From positions 1 to 47,587 of the forward strand of contig CAJTZF010000020.1 in NCBI GenBank assembly GCA_910584245.1: DNA of 47,587 nt, in the 5' to 3' direction. The translations under genes and the position numbers were made by a program. The DNA is from an uncultured Eubacterium sp. GTDB lineage: Bacteria; Bacillota; Clostridia; Lachnospirales; Lachnospiraceae. The notes beneath the pieces were generated by a model. It was not told where the DNA came from. It ran no database searches and saw nothing but the letters and a program-made list of their open reading frames with translations. Shown here in pieces: positions 16,993-26,036 of this stretch. How positions within the stretch are numbered: position 1 is the first letter of the stretch; the number at the start of each line of letters is the position of its first letter.

Positions 16993-18342
16993 TTATAAAC
17001 GCTTCAAAAGCTCCTCACGCTGATCTTCATATCCCGGCTTGCCAAGCAGGGCAAACATATTCTTCTTATAGCTCTCAACTCCCGGCTGGTTAAACGGATT
17101 CACCCCGAGTATATAACCGCTAATTCCACAGGCAAATTCAAAGAAATAGAACAACTCACCGAGATAGAACTCATTCTGCTCCGGAACACGAACAACTAAA
17201 TTCGGGACATTTCCATCTGTGTGGGCAAGCTGCGTTCCCTTCATAGCATTCTTGTTCACAAAATCAAGCGTCTTTCCCGCAAGGTAATTCAATCCATCCA
17301 AATCTACCGGTTCTTCTTTTATCGTTATATCCAGGGACGGTGCCTCAAGCTCCATTACCGTCTCATACATAATCCTGGAACCATCCTGGATAAATTGTCC
17401 CATTGAATGAAGATCCGTCGTCAGATCAACACTTGCTGGAAAAATTCCCTTCTGGTCCTTTCCCTCACTCTCCCCATATAACTGTTTCCACCACTCGCCT
17501 ACATAATGGAAAAATGGCTCATAATTAGCGAGCACTTCGACATCTTTTCCCTTACTGTGTAATATGTTTCTCACAGTAGCGTATAAAATAGAATCATTTT
17601 GTGCCAATGGTGTTTCCAGACAGAGCTTCCGCATACTCTGGGCGCCCTCCATCAATTTATCCAAATCAGCGCCGCTGACTGCGATCGGTAAAAGCCCAAC
17701 TGCGGTGAGCACAGAAAATCTTCCGCCCACATCATCCGGAACAACAAAGCTTTCATAACCCTCTTCAGATGCAAGGTTTTTCAATGCCCCCCTTGCCTTA
17801 TCCGTTGTCGCGTAAATTCTCTTTGCCGCCTCTTCTTTTCCATATTTATTCTCTAGCATTTCCTTAAATACCCGAAATGCAATCGCCGGTTCTGTCGTCG
17901 TACCAGACTTACTAATAATATTTACAGAGAAATCCCGGTCACCGATCGTTTGAATCAACTGGGACAGGTACGTACCGCTAATGCTGTTACCGGCATAATA
18001 GATCTCCGGGGTTTTGCGGATAGATTTATCTACACTATTGTAAAATCCATGTCTGAGGAACTCTATCGCCGCACGGGCTCCAAGATAGGAACCGCCAATT
18101 CCAATCACGACCAAAACTTCTGAATCCGACTGGATTTTCTCTGCCGCCTGCTTAATTCTCGCAAACTCATCCTTGTCATAGTCCACAGGCAGGTCAATCC
18201 ATCCAAGAAAGTCATTTCCCGCACCGCTTCTATTTACAAGCGTATCCTTCGCAGTCTGCACAATTCCTTCCATTAACTTAATCTCTTCATCACTGACAAA
18301 CTTCCCTGCCAGCGAATAATCAAATGTCACATGTTTACTCAT
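16993..18342 (-). CDS. pgi: Glucose-6-phosphate isomerase
   Basis: A 449-residue enzyme of bacterial Pgi length that interconverts glucose-6-phosphate and fructose-6-phosphate in glycolysis. Sugar-isomerase motifs are intact: VIGIGGSYLGARAAIEFL, ISKSGTTTEPAIAFRVF, VPDDVGGRFSVLTAVGLLP and QKGIFPASVDLTTDLHSMGQ. AAAGGA lies eight bases before the ATG. It has its own upstream region after a gap of about 117 bases from the next gene and ends at the shared terminator. Nothing unusual is seen. Confidence 0.97.
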   Translation of the reverse strand: MSKHVTFDYSLAGKFVSDEEIKLMEGIVQTAKDTLVNRSGAGNDFLGWIDLPVDYDKDEFARIKQAAEKIQSDSEVLVVIGIGGSYLGARAAIEFLRHGFYNSVDKSIRKTPEIYYAGNSISGTYLSQLIQTIGDRDFSVNIISKSGTTTEPAIAFRVFKEMLENKYGKEEAAKRIYATTDKARGALKNLASEEGYESFVVPDDVGGRFSVLTAVGLLPIAVSGADLDKLMEGAQSMRKLCLETPLAQNDSILYATVRNILHSKGKDVEVLANYEPFFHYVGEWWKQLYGESEGKDQKGIFPASVDLTTDLHSMGQFIQDGSRIMYETVMELEAPSLDITIKEEPVDLDGLNYLAGKTLDFVNKNAMKGTQLAHTDGNVPNLVVRVPEQNEFYLGELFYFFEFACGISGYILGVNPFNQPGVESYKKNMFALLGKPGYEDQREELLKRL

Positions 18343-18459
18343 AGTTTTATCCTTTCCTTTCTCTTTATTTCGTCAGTTCGACTATTTTAAATGTTACACA
18401 GCTTAGTAATTTTATTATAGCAAATCAGCTGCTAAAACACAAGAATGCTTATACACACA

Positions 18460-19131
18460 TTATACAATATATTCCTTCAAAACCTCCTCAATGATGGCTT
18501 CTTCTTCTGTCGTAAATTCAATCGTAAACGGGCACTCCTCCTCCTGCTTCATAGACAAGAGCTCGTCCAGCTGGGCTCTCTCCTCTTCGAAGTATTCCCG
18601 ATGGTATTCCTCCATCTCCTCACTCCGAAACACCTGGTTTTCCAATCTGGGTTTATAAATATTCTCTAAATAATCGCGGATTTCAACCATAAGCTGCTGC
18701 CTTTTAAACCGAACATTTAAAATAATATCCTCTAATATAATAAGACCACACATCGCAATGCCGATCAGAAGGAAAGAAATAACCGTTCTCCGGTCGTACT
18801 CCATAACCGTTATGTACAAATTTGAAAGAAGGCTCGTAAGCAGCGTAATTCCAAACAAAACTTCGCCCAAAATCTCCCATGTATAAAGATGGATGCCTGC
18901 CTTTTTATAGGAATTCAAATACTTGTCCACAAACACCTCTACGTTTTCAACCCCCATCTTTAACTGATAACAAGTTTCGAACTTTTTCAACAGCATCTTC
19001 ATAAGCGGATGTTCCGATTTTCCCATCTGTCCTGCTGCCCGTACCAGCTTTCGGTACATACCGTTTACGCCCAGCTTGATAATCACACAAGTGCCCCCAA
19101 GTCCCATAATGGCATACAATAAATTTGTCAT
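18460..19131 (-). CDS. Conserved-looking membrane protein of unknown function
   Basis: A 223-residue protein that I do not recognise. It has an N-terminal membrane helix (LLYAIMGLGGTCVIIKLGV). A cytoplasmic loop with basic and aromatic residues follows, then two further spans (about 87-107 and 114-134). The tail is very acidic (EEMEEYHREYFEEERAQLDE). The start has GAGG seven bases upstream. It stands between murG and pgi on the same strand with gaps of over 100 bases to each, so it may be a single unit. No domain name can be given. Confidence 0.7.
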   Translation of the reverse strand: MTNLLYAIMGLGGTCVIIKLGVNGMYRKLVRAAGQMGKSEHPLMKMLLKKFETCYQLKMGVENVEVFVDKYLNSYKKAGIHLYTWEILGEVLFGITLLTSLLSNLYITVMEYDRRTVISFLLIGIAMCGLIILEDIILNVRFKRQQLMVEIRDYLENIYKPRLENQVFRSEEMEEYHREYFEEERAQLDELLSMKQEEECPFTIEFTTEEEAIIEEVLKEYIV

Positions 19132-19265
19132 ATGATATCCTCACTTCCTATCTTTACAACACATCAATATTTCTTTTATTAGTTCTAGTATATCAGATGT
19201 TTGTATAGGATGTATAGACAGGCTGGGTAAAATATGACACTTTCGTACGACAAAAAACGACGCAA

Positions 19266-20339
19266 TCAGCCTTTATTCTTGCAAATATCATCAATAATAT
19301 CTGCGACCTTTGTCACCGCATTGTGTTGGTTACTGGCCTCCATAGATTTCACATACGTATTTTTGTTCTCATATACATCATTGACCGCATAAAGAAGCTT
19401 CTCCCCAGTCAATTCCTCCTCCCGGATGACAAAACTAAAGCCTTGCTTCTCAAAGGATTCTGCATTGAGTATCTGATCCCCCCTGCTGGCTTCCAGCGAA
19501 AGCGGAATCAATATATTCGGCTTATGCAGCGCGAGAAGCTCACAAATCGCATTGGCGCCTGCCCTTGAAATAACGAGATCTGCAGCATCTAATAAATCGC
19601 ACAGCTCTTTCTGTATATACTCAAACTGCACATACCCTTCCTTATCCCGCAATCCCTCATCAATCTTATCCTTGCCACACAAGTGAATAACCTGGTATCT
19701 CTCCAACAGCTCTGGCAAAATGTCGCGAACCGCCTCATTGACACGAATAGAACCAAGACTGCCGCCAATCACAAGTATGACTGGTTTACTTGAATGAAAT
19801 CCACAAAAATCCAACCCCTTCAAACGGTTCCCCGAAAATAGCTCTTTTCGTATCGGGGATCCCGTCAAATAAGCTTTCTCCTCTGGCAAATGGGATAACG
19901 TTTCAGGAAAATTGGCACAAATAGCCGTTGCCGACGGGATGCATAACTTATTTGCAAGTCCAGGTGACAAATCTGACTCATGAAGTACACATGGCACCTT
20001 TTTCCGCTTCGCAGCCAAAACGACTGGTACTGTCACGAAACCTCCCTTTGAGAACACGATATCCGGTTTTATTTTTTTTATAATTTTTGCCGCTTCCGTA
20101 TAGCCTTTTAAAATGCGGACGGGATCTGTAAAGTTTTTTATATCAAAATAACGGCGGAGCTTACCCGAGGATATCCCATAATATGGAATATCAAAATCCG
20201 CCATAAGCTTAGTCTCAATGCCGTCCTTAGAACCGATATAATGAATCTCATATCCCCGTTTTTGCAGCTCAGGAATAAGCGCAATATTCGGAGTAACATG
20301 CCCCGCGGTTCCCCCGCCTGTGAGAATGATTTTTTTCAA
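19266..20339 (-). CDS. murG: MurG-family N-acetylglucosaminyltransferase (stand-alone)
   Basis: A 357-residue GT28 enzyme that adds GlcNAc to lipid I to make lipid II on the inner face of the membrane. The donor and acceptor motifs are clear: TGGGTAGHVTPNIALIPELQ, PVVLAAKRKKVPCVLHESD, VIGGSLGSIRVNEAVRDIL and DLVISRAGANAICELLALHK. The start is TTG at 20339 with GGGGG eight bases upstream, inside the end of the HIT gene. No other cell-wall gene is adjacent, which fits the second MurG copy known in several Firmicutes. A different lipid acceptor is possible. Confidence 0.9.
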   Translation of the reverse strand: MKKIILTGGGTAGHVTPNIALIPELQKRGYEIHYIGSKDGIETKLMADFDIPYYGISSGKLRRYFDIKNFTDPVRILKGYTEAAKIIKKIKPDIVFSKGGFVTVPVVLAAKRKKVPCVLHESDLSPGLANKLCIPSATAICANFPETLSHLPEEKAYLTGSPIRKELFSGNRLKGLDFCGFHSSKPVILVIGGSLGSIRVNEAVRDILPELLERYQVIHLCGKDKIDEGLRDKEGYVQFEYIQKELCDLLDAADLVISRAGANAICELLALHKPNILIPLSLEASRGDQILNAESFEKQGFSFVIREEELTGEKLLYAVNDVYENKNTYVKSMEASNQHNAVTKVADIIDDICKNKG

Positions 20340-20342
20340 TGT

Positions 20343-20756
20343 TCAGACCCCCGTTAAATTTTTCTTTATTTCGCTTGCCACCTCATCTAAATCTGGTGTT
20401 TCACCTGGTTCCCACATAATTTTCACATCGTCACTATAATATCTGGGCACAACGTGGACATGAAGATGAAAAACAGTCTGCCCTGCTGCTTTTCCGTTAT
20501 TCTGAAGTACATTCACCCCATCACAATCGTACGTCTTTTTCAATGCCGTTGCGATTTTCTTCGCGATTGGAAACACCTTCGCCGCATCTTCGTCCTCTAA
20601 CTCATAAATATTTGCCGCATGCTTTTTCGGTATGATGATTACATGTCCTCTCGCGGCGGGCCCCACATCAAGAATCGCCTTAAAATCCTCATCTTCATAA
20701 ACCGCAGTAGATGGAATTTCCCCCGCAATTATTTTACAAAATATACAGTCCTCCAT
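20343..20756 (-). CDS. HIT-family nucleotide hydrolase (Hint-like)
   Basis: A 137-residue protein with the histidine triad HLHVHVVPR and the N-terminal cysteine pair CIFCKI typical of Hint proteins, which hydrolyse phosphoramidates and dinucleoside phosphates. The family length is normal. The C-terminus is slightly extended (PDLDEVASEIKKNLTGV). It overlaps no neighbour but ends three bases before the TTG of murG, so translation of murG may depend on it. The next upstream gene on this strand is the flavodoxin-SCP2 fusion, 17 bases away. Confidence 0.95.
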   Translation of the reverse strand: MEDCIFCKIIAGEIPSTAVYEDEDFKAILDVGPAARGHVIIIPKKHAANIYELEDEDAAKVFPIAKKIATALKKTYDCDGVNVLQNNGKAAGQTVFHLHVHVVPRYYSDDVKIMWEPGETPDLDEVASEIKKNLTGV

Positions 20757-20773
20757 ATCTTTCTTCTCCTTTC

Positions 20774-21763
20774 TTATTCATTAAAACGAAATACCGTGTC
20801 AAAATTCCGAAGCACTTTGAAATTTCCCTGAGCAGTCAGTGCGCCTGACATAAATGCATTCTGAAATGGTTTTTGACCTGACAGGATTTCCTTAAATATG
20901 TCGCTTTTAAGTTTTGCTATTACGTCGGGGGCCTCTGCACTACCAAAAAAGCAATTTAGTTTTTCCCCGTCGACATCAATTACAAGACTTCGGTTCTCAT
21001 CCAAAATATCTAACTGGAAAACCGCCTTCATATTGTCACTTGGCACAAAATGTTCCTTTAAATCAGAAATATATCTTTCCGGACTTTCTTCTCCTCCCAG
21101 CATCCCCTTGAACAGCGACGCCAGCTCCTCAATATCCTCTTTTTGCTTTTTAACATAATTATCGTTGGATACATATGCCGAAAGCTGTTCACTCTCCTGC
21201 GGCGTCAACGAAAGCGTATTACTACGCAATACCGTTTTTTTCACCTGGGAACTGCTATTCGGAAATGCAATAGTCTTTTTTGACATCGCCCGATAGAAGT
21301 TTTCCGCACTTTTCTCAATCATAAGTGTGTACTCCGCATTCGTCTCGAACTCGACATGGTTATCTACATATGCACAAATACCTTCACACGGTACCCCTCC
21401 TAGCATCTCCCATGCTTTCACAAGCGTGTGCTGCGCATCTCTTTCACCATATGTAGTTGCCATCACTACCGGAAGCATGTAAATATGGCGAATTATTTCC
21501 TTATCCCCATACAACCAGCACGCATCCAAAAATTGCTGAAGATATCCTCCAATTCCAAACCACTCTACCGACGCGGCAAGAATAACGCCATCCGCTTCCT
21601 TCAAAGTTTTTGGCAGTACCGAAATACCACTTTTATCTTCGTATAAATTATATCTTTCCACATTTACATGAAGTTCATCCAAAACTTGTGAAATTTTATC
21701 TACTGTATACAATGTAGGGTCATCAATAAGTCCACGTCCTCCATAATAAATATTTACTCGCAT
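20774..21763 (-). CDS. Flavodoxin-like reductase fused to an SCP2-type lipid-binding domain
   Basis: A 329-residue protein. The first 180 residues follow the NAD(P)H:FMN reductase or flavodoxin fold (MRVNIYYGGRGLIDDPT, ADGVILAASVEWFGIGGYLQ, VVMATTYGERDAQH). A linker of about 50 residues with helical DIEELASLFKGML follows. The last 100 residues look like a sterol-carrier-protein-2 fold (KAVFQLDILDENRSLVIDVD, then FQNAFMSGALTAQGNFKVLR). The SCP2 part may bind a lipid or a hydrophobic substrate for the flavin domain. It begins four bases after the rhomboid gene stop, so the two are cotranscribed. Confidence 0.75.
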   Translation of the reverse strand: MRVNIYYGGRGLIDDPTLYTVDKISQVLDELHVNVERYNLYEDKSGISVLPKTLKEADGVILAASVEWFGIGGYLQQFLDACWLYGDKEIIRHIYMLPVVMATTYGERDAQHTLVKAWEMLGGVPCEGICAYVDNHVEFETNAEYTLMIEKSAENFYRAMSKKTIAFPNSSSQVKKTVLRSNTLSLTPQESEQLSAYVSNDNYVKKQKEDIEELASLFKGMLGGEESPERYISDLKEHFVPSDNMKAVFQLDILDENRSLVIDVDGEKLNCFFGSAEAPDVIAKLKSDIFKEILSGQKPFQNAFMSGALTAQGNFKVLRNFDTVFRFNE

Positions 21764-21767
21764 GCTG

Positions 21768-22394
21768 TCACCAGTTCCTTTCTTTCCTTTGAAATCTTTT
21801 CACAATACACATAATAATGCATAGGATGAAGCCTCCTATAAATCCACCCACATGGGCGGCATTATCAATACCCGGATCCTGTGCTCCGGAATAAAGACTG
21901 ATTAGAATATATAGGGAAAATCTCGGTATTTCTCTTCGTAAATTTCTGCGGTTATATATAAGGAGCAATGCAAGAAGCGCCCCCATCAACCCGTATATGG
22001 CTCCGGACGCACCACAGGATACAACTTGCTGTCCCTCGCTTATATGGTACCAGACTGACACCGCACCGGAAAACAAACCCGCTCCTAAATAAATAAGGCC
22101 AAACCAGCCTTTTCCAATTGCATGCTCTAAGGCAAATCCAAGTACTATAAGAGAAATCATATTATTTACTAGATGCTCCGCACCAAAGTGCAGAAAAAAC
22201 GAGGTAATAATACGATAATATTCCTGGCCTTCAACAAATGCCGGTTCATACATCGCACCCATACGTATCATGTGTTCACTATCCAAACTAGAACCATATA
22301 TTTCAGAAACCGCATAGGCCAATACATTCACAGCGACAACAATAAACGTAAAGACAGGAATTTTTCCCTGTTTTTCATCTTCCGCCAATTTCAT
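21768..22394 (-). CDS. Rhomboid-family intramembrane serine protease
   Basis: A 208-residue membrane protein with six or so spans. The catalytic serine lies in SCGASGAIYGLMG and the histidine in NAAHVGGFIGGFIL, with the conserved HLVNNM loop (FFLHFGAEHLVNNMISLIVL) upstream. The ATG at 22394 is preferred to one at 22442 because AAGGTGG lies six bases before it. Substrates of bacterial rhomboids are mostly unknown. It heads the rhomboid, flavodoxin-SCP2, HIT and murG series on the minus strand and diverges from the RACo-like gene. Confidence 0.9.
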   Translation of the reverse strand: MKLAEDEKQGKIPVFTFIVVAVNVLAYAVSEIYGSSLDSEHMIRMGAMYEPAFVEGQEYYRIITSFFLHFGAEHLVNNMISLIVLGFALEHAIGKGWFGLIYLGAGLFSGAVSVWYHISEGQQVVSCGASGAIYGLMGALLALLLIYNRRNLRREIPRFSLYILISLYSGAQDPGIDNAAHVGGFIGGFILCIIMCIVKRFQRKERNW

Positions 22395-22505
22395 AAGCAA
22401 CCACCTTGCCCACCTTGGTAAAATATGATAGTATTGTAGCATACATTCGCTTATTCGTCCACCGCATATCGTTTTTAGTAATAAAAAATATGGAGAAATA
22501 AATCT

Positions 22506-23936
22506 ATGAAAGTTACCATTTACGCGTCACCAACTAACAAAAAAACAATTCTTGATCTCGCAGAAGAACAGGGCATTTCCCTGCCGTGCAACTGCCACGG
22601 TGCCAATGCCTGTGGTGGCCGTTTGTATGATTTCCCGTGCGGCATGATTCCCAATCATGATATGACCGTATCAATCCCTGAGCGCACTATTTTAAAAGAA
22701 ATAAACGGCATTTCCCTGGAAGTGTCACTATCTCAAAATATGCCTGCCAACTGCATCTTGATTGATCTCGGCACTACTACCGTTTCCATGATCTTTTATA
22801 ATGCAGATACCCACACCACTCTACATTCCATTACGTTTCCAAACCCGCAGCGGACGTACGGAACCGATGTAATCAGCCGTATAAAATATGATGTGGAGTT
22901 TCATACTGATTATACATTAAAAAAACGAATTTGTGATGAAATTACAAATCAATTTGAGATTTTCCATTCCGCCCACCCAGATTTGAAAATAGAAACATGT
23001 CTCATTGGTGGAAATACTACTATGATTCACCTTTTACTAGGATTTCCGTTAGACGGCATGACCGGAGCCCCATTCACCCCCTATCCAGCCAAACAATGGC
23101 GCTACCACTACAAAGACACCGAAATTGTCATTCTTCCCTGGCTCTCTGCCTTTATCGGTGGCGACATCACCGCCGGACTTCTGTGCCTGGATTTCGACCG
23201 CCGGCTAGATACATGCCTGCTTGCCGACCTGGGAACAAACGGAGAGCTTGCGCTTCTGCACCAGGGTATACTATATACCGCCAGCACAGCAGCCGGCCCC
23301 GCTTTTGAAGGAGGCGGGCTCTCCTGTGGTTGTCCGGCCATTTCAGGTGCCATTGCTGATTTTGAGTGGAACCGTATTATGCCAAAATTAAAAACTATAC
23401 AAAACAAACTTCCAATTGGCATATGCGGCAGCGGCGCCATCAGCATATTATCTGAACTTATCCGATGCGGTCTTCTACAAGAAAACGGAACTCTGGCAGA
23501 AACCTTCCCCACGGATGGCCTGCCTATTTGCAATACGGCAACAAAAAACCCCATTATCTTTACGGCAAAAGATGTACGGCAAATGCAGCTCGCCGTCGCC
23601 GCCATCGGCGCTGGTATAGACACTCTTTGTATAAAAGCCGGCATCTCTACACAGCACATCAATTCCGTTTATCTTGCGGGAAGCTTTGGACACCACATCT
23701 CAATTAAAAAGGCAATCGTAACAGGCCTTTTTTCCGATGTTGGCATTTCTCGCATCTTCCCTGCGGGAAACACCTGTCTGCGCGGTCTGGCGGCTATTGC
23801 AGGAAATCGGTCCGAACTATCGGAGCGGACAGACCATCTAAAAAGTATATGCCATGAAACGGATCTAGCCGAGAATGACTATTTTGAACAGCGCTTTATC
23901 CAGCATATGACTTACAAATCCATTTCTACCTTATAG
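22506..23936 (+). CDS. RACo-like ASKHA protein (DUF4445, corrinoid activation)
   Basis: A 476-residue protein. The N-terminus is a ferredoxin-like domain with cysteines in LPCNCHGANACGG and DFPC, an unusual spacing for a [2Fe-2S] site. The rest is an ASKHA ATPase fold: LIDLGTTTVSMIFYNAD, ETCLIGGNTTMIHLLLG, LLADLGTNGELALLHQG, AGPAFEGGGLSCG and NSVYLAGSFGHHI. RACo proteins use ATP to reduce the cobalt of corrinoid methyltransferase proteins. No methyltransferase or corrinoid protein is nearby, so its client is encoded elsewhere. Its last 25 bases overlap the end of the opposing FHA gene. Confidence 0.87.
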   Translation: MKVTIYASPTNKKTILDLAEEQGISLPCNCHGANACGGRLYDFPCGMIPNHDMTVSIPERTILKEINGISLEVSLSQNMPANCILIDLGTTTVSMIFYNADTHTTLHSITFPNPQRTYGTDVISRIKYDVEFHTDYTLKKRICDEITNQFEIFHSAHPDLKIETCLIGGNTTMIHLLLGFPLDGMTGAPFTPYPAKQWRYHYKDTEIVILPWLSAFIGGDITAGLLCLDFDRRLDTCLLADLGTNGELALLHQGILYTASTAAGPAFEGGGLSCGCPAISGAIADFEWNRIMPKLKTIQNKLPIGICGSGAISILSELIRCGLLQENGTLAETFPTDGLPICNTATKNPIIFTAKDVRQMQLAVAAIGAGIDTLCIKAGISTQHINSVYLAGSFGHHISIKKAIVTGLFSDVGISRIFPAGNTCLRGLAAIAGNRSELSERTDHLKSICHETDLAENDYFEQRFIQHMTYKSISTL

Positions 23937-25165
23937 TATATAGAAGAAAACCCGATCACATCATCTTTATGTATCTCCCGTCTCTCCCAGGGCAAAAGCT
24001 GTATTCCATTGACATAGGTTCCATTCGTGGATTCCTGGTCAATCACAAACACGCCGTCCTCTTCCATTACGACCTTGGCATGAATCCTGCTAATCTCCCC
24101 TTCCTTAATTATACCGTCTGCCCTTTCCACGTTTTTTCCGATGAAAAAAGGACTCTTCCGCACTTTTATTTCCTCTCTCTGCCAATCCTCGGGAATAAAA
24201 TTCACATATTGCGTCTGTGAGGTCGTCCCACTTAACACAACAGTTTCATCCGAAAGGGAATCTGCCAATACCACTGTTTTATCATCCCAGTTCTCACCTT
24301 GTGGCTGCATTCTGCTCAAATTATGCTTCGTCCTTTCCTTCCCAATCCCATACCCTTCTAGTATAACAATTACCAATGCCAAAATGGCTGCTTTCATCCA
24401 ATCCGGCTCACCCGAAGCTGGCTCCGAAAGCACCCCGGAACAAAATGCCGCCGCAAACACAGCTATCCCCATTGCCACATATATAGCAACCCTGATATAA
24501 TTGCGGGAAGCTCTCTGTTGCTTCGAATCCGCTGGCTGTAATACCTGGTCTGTACATGTCCTGGACTTCTCCTCTCTCGGTTTGATCGTTGGCCTTTCCT
24601 CTCTTCTTTGGCTGTCCATCCCCTTTTGCCCAATAAAATCGGTCAGCTGTTTCAGACAAAAATGCTCTCCTTTGCTCACCTTATGAAGTCCATATACAAG
24701 AAACACAAGCTCCTTATCGTGATGGTTCATATAATCTATACAAGTCTCCAAAAGCTTTGAAATACCCTCCCCGACATCACAACCATACCCGTCAAGATAT
24801 GCCACATACAGCTTCTTATCCCGCTGGTCAAAAAACATATAATCACTTATCAAAACTAAATCCTGCCCCTCCAGAAGATATTCTGAAACCATTTCAACCC
24901 GTTGAACCAGCTGATATATCAAGCCTTTTAAATCCTTTGCCACAAGCTGTCCCTTTTTAAAAAGTTCCGAAAGTGATATCCGGTCGCCAATTTCATATAA
25001 ATATTGGGGCATATTATCTATCTGGCGAATCTGCGGCCGGAGAATCCCATCCATATCATTATATCGCAGCACCTCTTCCCCAAAATCCCCAGCTTTCTTT
25101 TCCACAGCAATTTTCAAATACCGGCCACTAAGCTCCTGAACTACTTGAATATTCATATTATCCAT
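23912..25165 (-). CDS. DUF6382 and FHA-domain membrane protein of the Tad locus
   Basis: A 417-residue protein. Residues 1-180 match what I recall of DUF6382 (MPQYLYEIGDRISLSELFKK, then VLISDYMFFDQRDKKLYVAY). A charged linker is followed by two membrane spans near 224-250 and 255-275. A C-terminal FHA domain carries the phosphothreonine-binding set FFIGKNVERADG, SRIHAKV and STNGTYVNG. FHA proteins read Ser/Thr phosphorylation, so it may join pilus activity to a kinase. It starts inside the end of the second tadE-like gene (8 base overlap), which ties it to the pilus locus. Confidence 0.82.
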   Translation of the reverse strand: MDNMNIQVVQELSGRYLKIAVEKKAGDFGEEVLRYNDMDGILRPQIRQIDNMPQYLYEIGDRISLSELFKKGQLVAKDLKGLIYQLVQRVEMVSEYLLEGQDLVLISDYMFFDQRDKKLYVAYLDGYGCDVGEGISKLLETCIDYMNHHDKELVFLVYGLHKVSKGEHFCLKQLTDFIGQKGMDSQRREERPTIKPREEKSRTCTDQVLQPADSKQQRASRNYIRVAIYVAMGIAVFAAAFCSGVLSEPASGEPDWMKAAILALVIVILEGYGIGKERTKHNLSRMQPQGENWDDKTVVLADSLSDETVVLSGTTSQTQYVNFIPEDWQREEIKVRKSPFFIGKNVERADGIIKEGEISRIHAKVVMEEDGVFVIDQESTNGTYVNGIQLLPWERREIHKDDVIGFSSIYYKVEMDL

Positions 25166-25607
25166 TCTCCATTCCCTCTTTCACTGCTTCATAATCCCAC
25201 ATATAATTTGGTGCAAATAACTTCTCATGACTGATACAGATTCGTTTTCCCCGGGCCGCTGGCAAAAGTATTTTGGCAAATGGAAATTTCACATCTGCGT
25301 AATATTCTATATCTACCTGGACAAACTGTGGCTTTTTCTTTACCCCTACCCGCCTCATACGGGACAATATCAGATGTTCCTCTAAATACTCCCTCAGGCC
25401 AATTTGTACCTCCGATTCCTTTAACTGCTTTCCGTTCTCTGCCGCCAGTTCCAAAAAATTTTGTGTCAACGTATACAATGCCACTTCATCGTGAGAATAC
25501 ACGGATAAGTAACAAATTGCCGCCACAATCCAAATCACAATCGTGACAACAAAAACGGCTTCAACTGTAAAAGATGCCTTCCTTATTTTTAACTGAATAT
25601 TTTCCAT
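25158..25607 (-). CDS. TadE-like minor pseudopilin
   Basis: A 149-residue protein with a short basic leader and a pilin-type helix (KASFTVEAVFVVTIVIWIVA), in which the TVEA glutamate matches the processing and assembly motif of TadE/pseudopilins. The rest is a soluble domain with VDIEYYADVKFPF. The ATG at 25607 is chosen because GGGGTGAT precedes it; an in-frame GTG lies at 25613. It overlaps the prepilin peptidase gene upstream by 19 bases and the FHA gene downstream by 8. Confidence 0.75.
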   Translation of the reverse strand: MENIQLKIRKASFTVEAVFVVTIVIWIVAAICYLSVYSHDEVALYTLTQNFLELAAENGKQLKESEVQIGLREYLEEHLILSRMRRVGVKKKPQFVQVDIEYYADVKFPFAKILLPAARGKRICISHEKLFAPNYMWDYEAVKEGMENG

Positions 25608-26032
25608 ATACACATCACCCCATATCCGGTAAACACAAACGGCACAAATGGAAGCGTATACTTTCTGCCAACATGCTTAGCCACCATCAATATAGCGCTT
25701 ACAAAGGCGGTAAATACTAACGAAAGAAATAACAACACACCATTTTCATAAATTCCAAAAACCAACCCGCTAACTATAAAAACAATGCCGTCCCCAATGC
25801 CAATTTCTCCCCGCGTCAATATACTGACAACGATTAACGCGACCCCTACAAGCACACCGGGAAACGCAGCTGATAACCCTATTCCGCCTCCAAGCACAAG
25901 TGATAACTGCCTCATCAAGAGAACTAATGCTGCCAAAAGAGAAATCGTAAGCTGGATCTCCCCCTTTCGAATGTCATAAACTGACATGACAAGTAAATAA
26001 ACAAATAAAACCACATATCCTATCGCCGCCAT
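25589..26032 (-). CDS. A24 prepilin peptidase (second copy in the locus)
   Basis: A 147-residue polytopic membrane protease. The two catalytic aspartates are in YDIRKGEI and GIGDGIVF (the GxGD motif), which matches TadV/CpaA-type enzymes that lack the N-methylase domain. It lies between the two tadE-like genes, five bases after the first. Another A24 enzyme opens the locus at 33163-33675. One may serve the Flp pilin and one the pseudopilins; this is inferred from position. Confidence 0.87.
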   Translation of the reverse strand: MAAIGYVVLFVYLLVMSVYDIRKGEIQLTISLLAALVLLMRQLSLVLGGGIGLSAAFPGVLVGVALIVVSILTRGEIGIGDGIVFIVSGLVFGIYENGVLLFLSLVFTAFVSAILMVAKHVGRKYTLPFVPFVFTGYGVMCIWKIFS

Positions 26033-26036
26033 TTCA

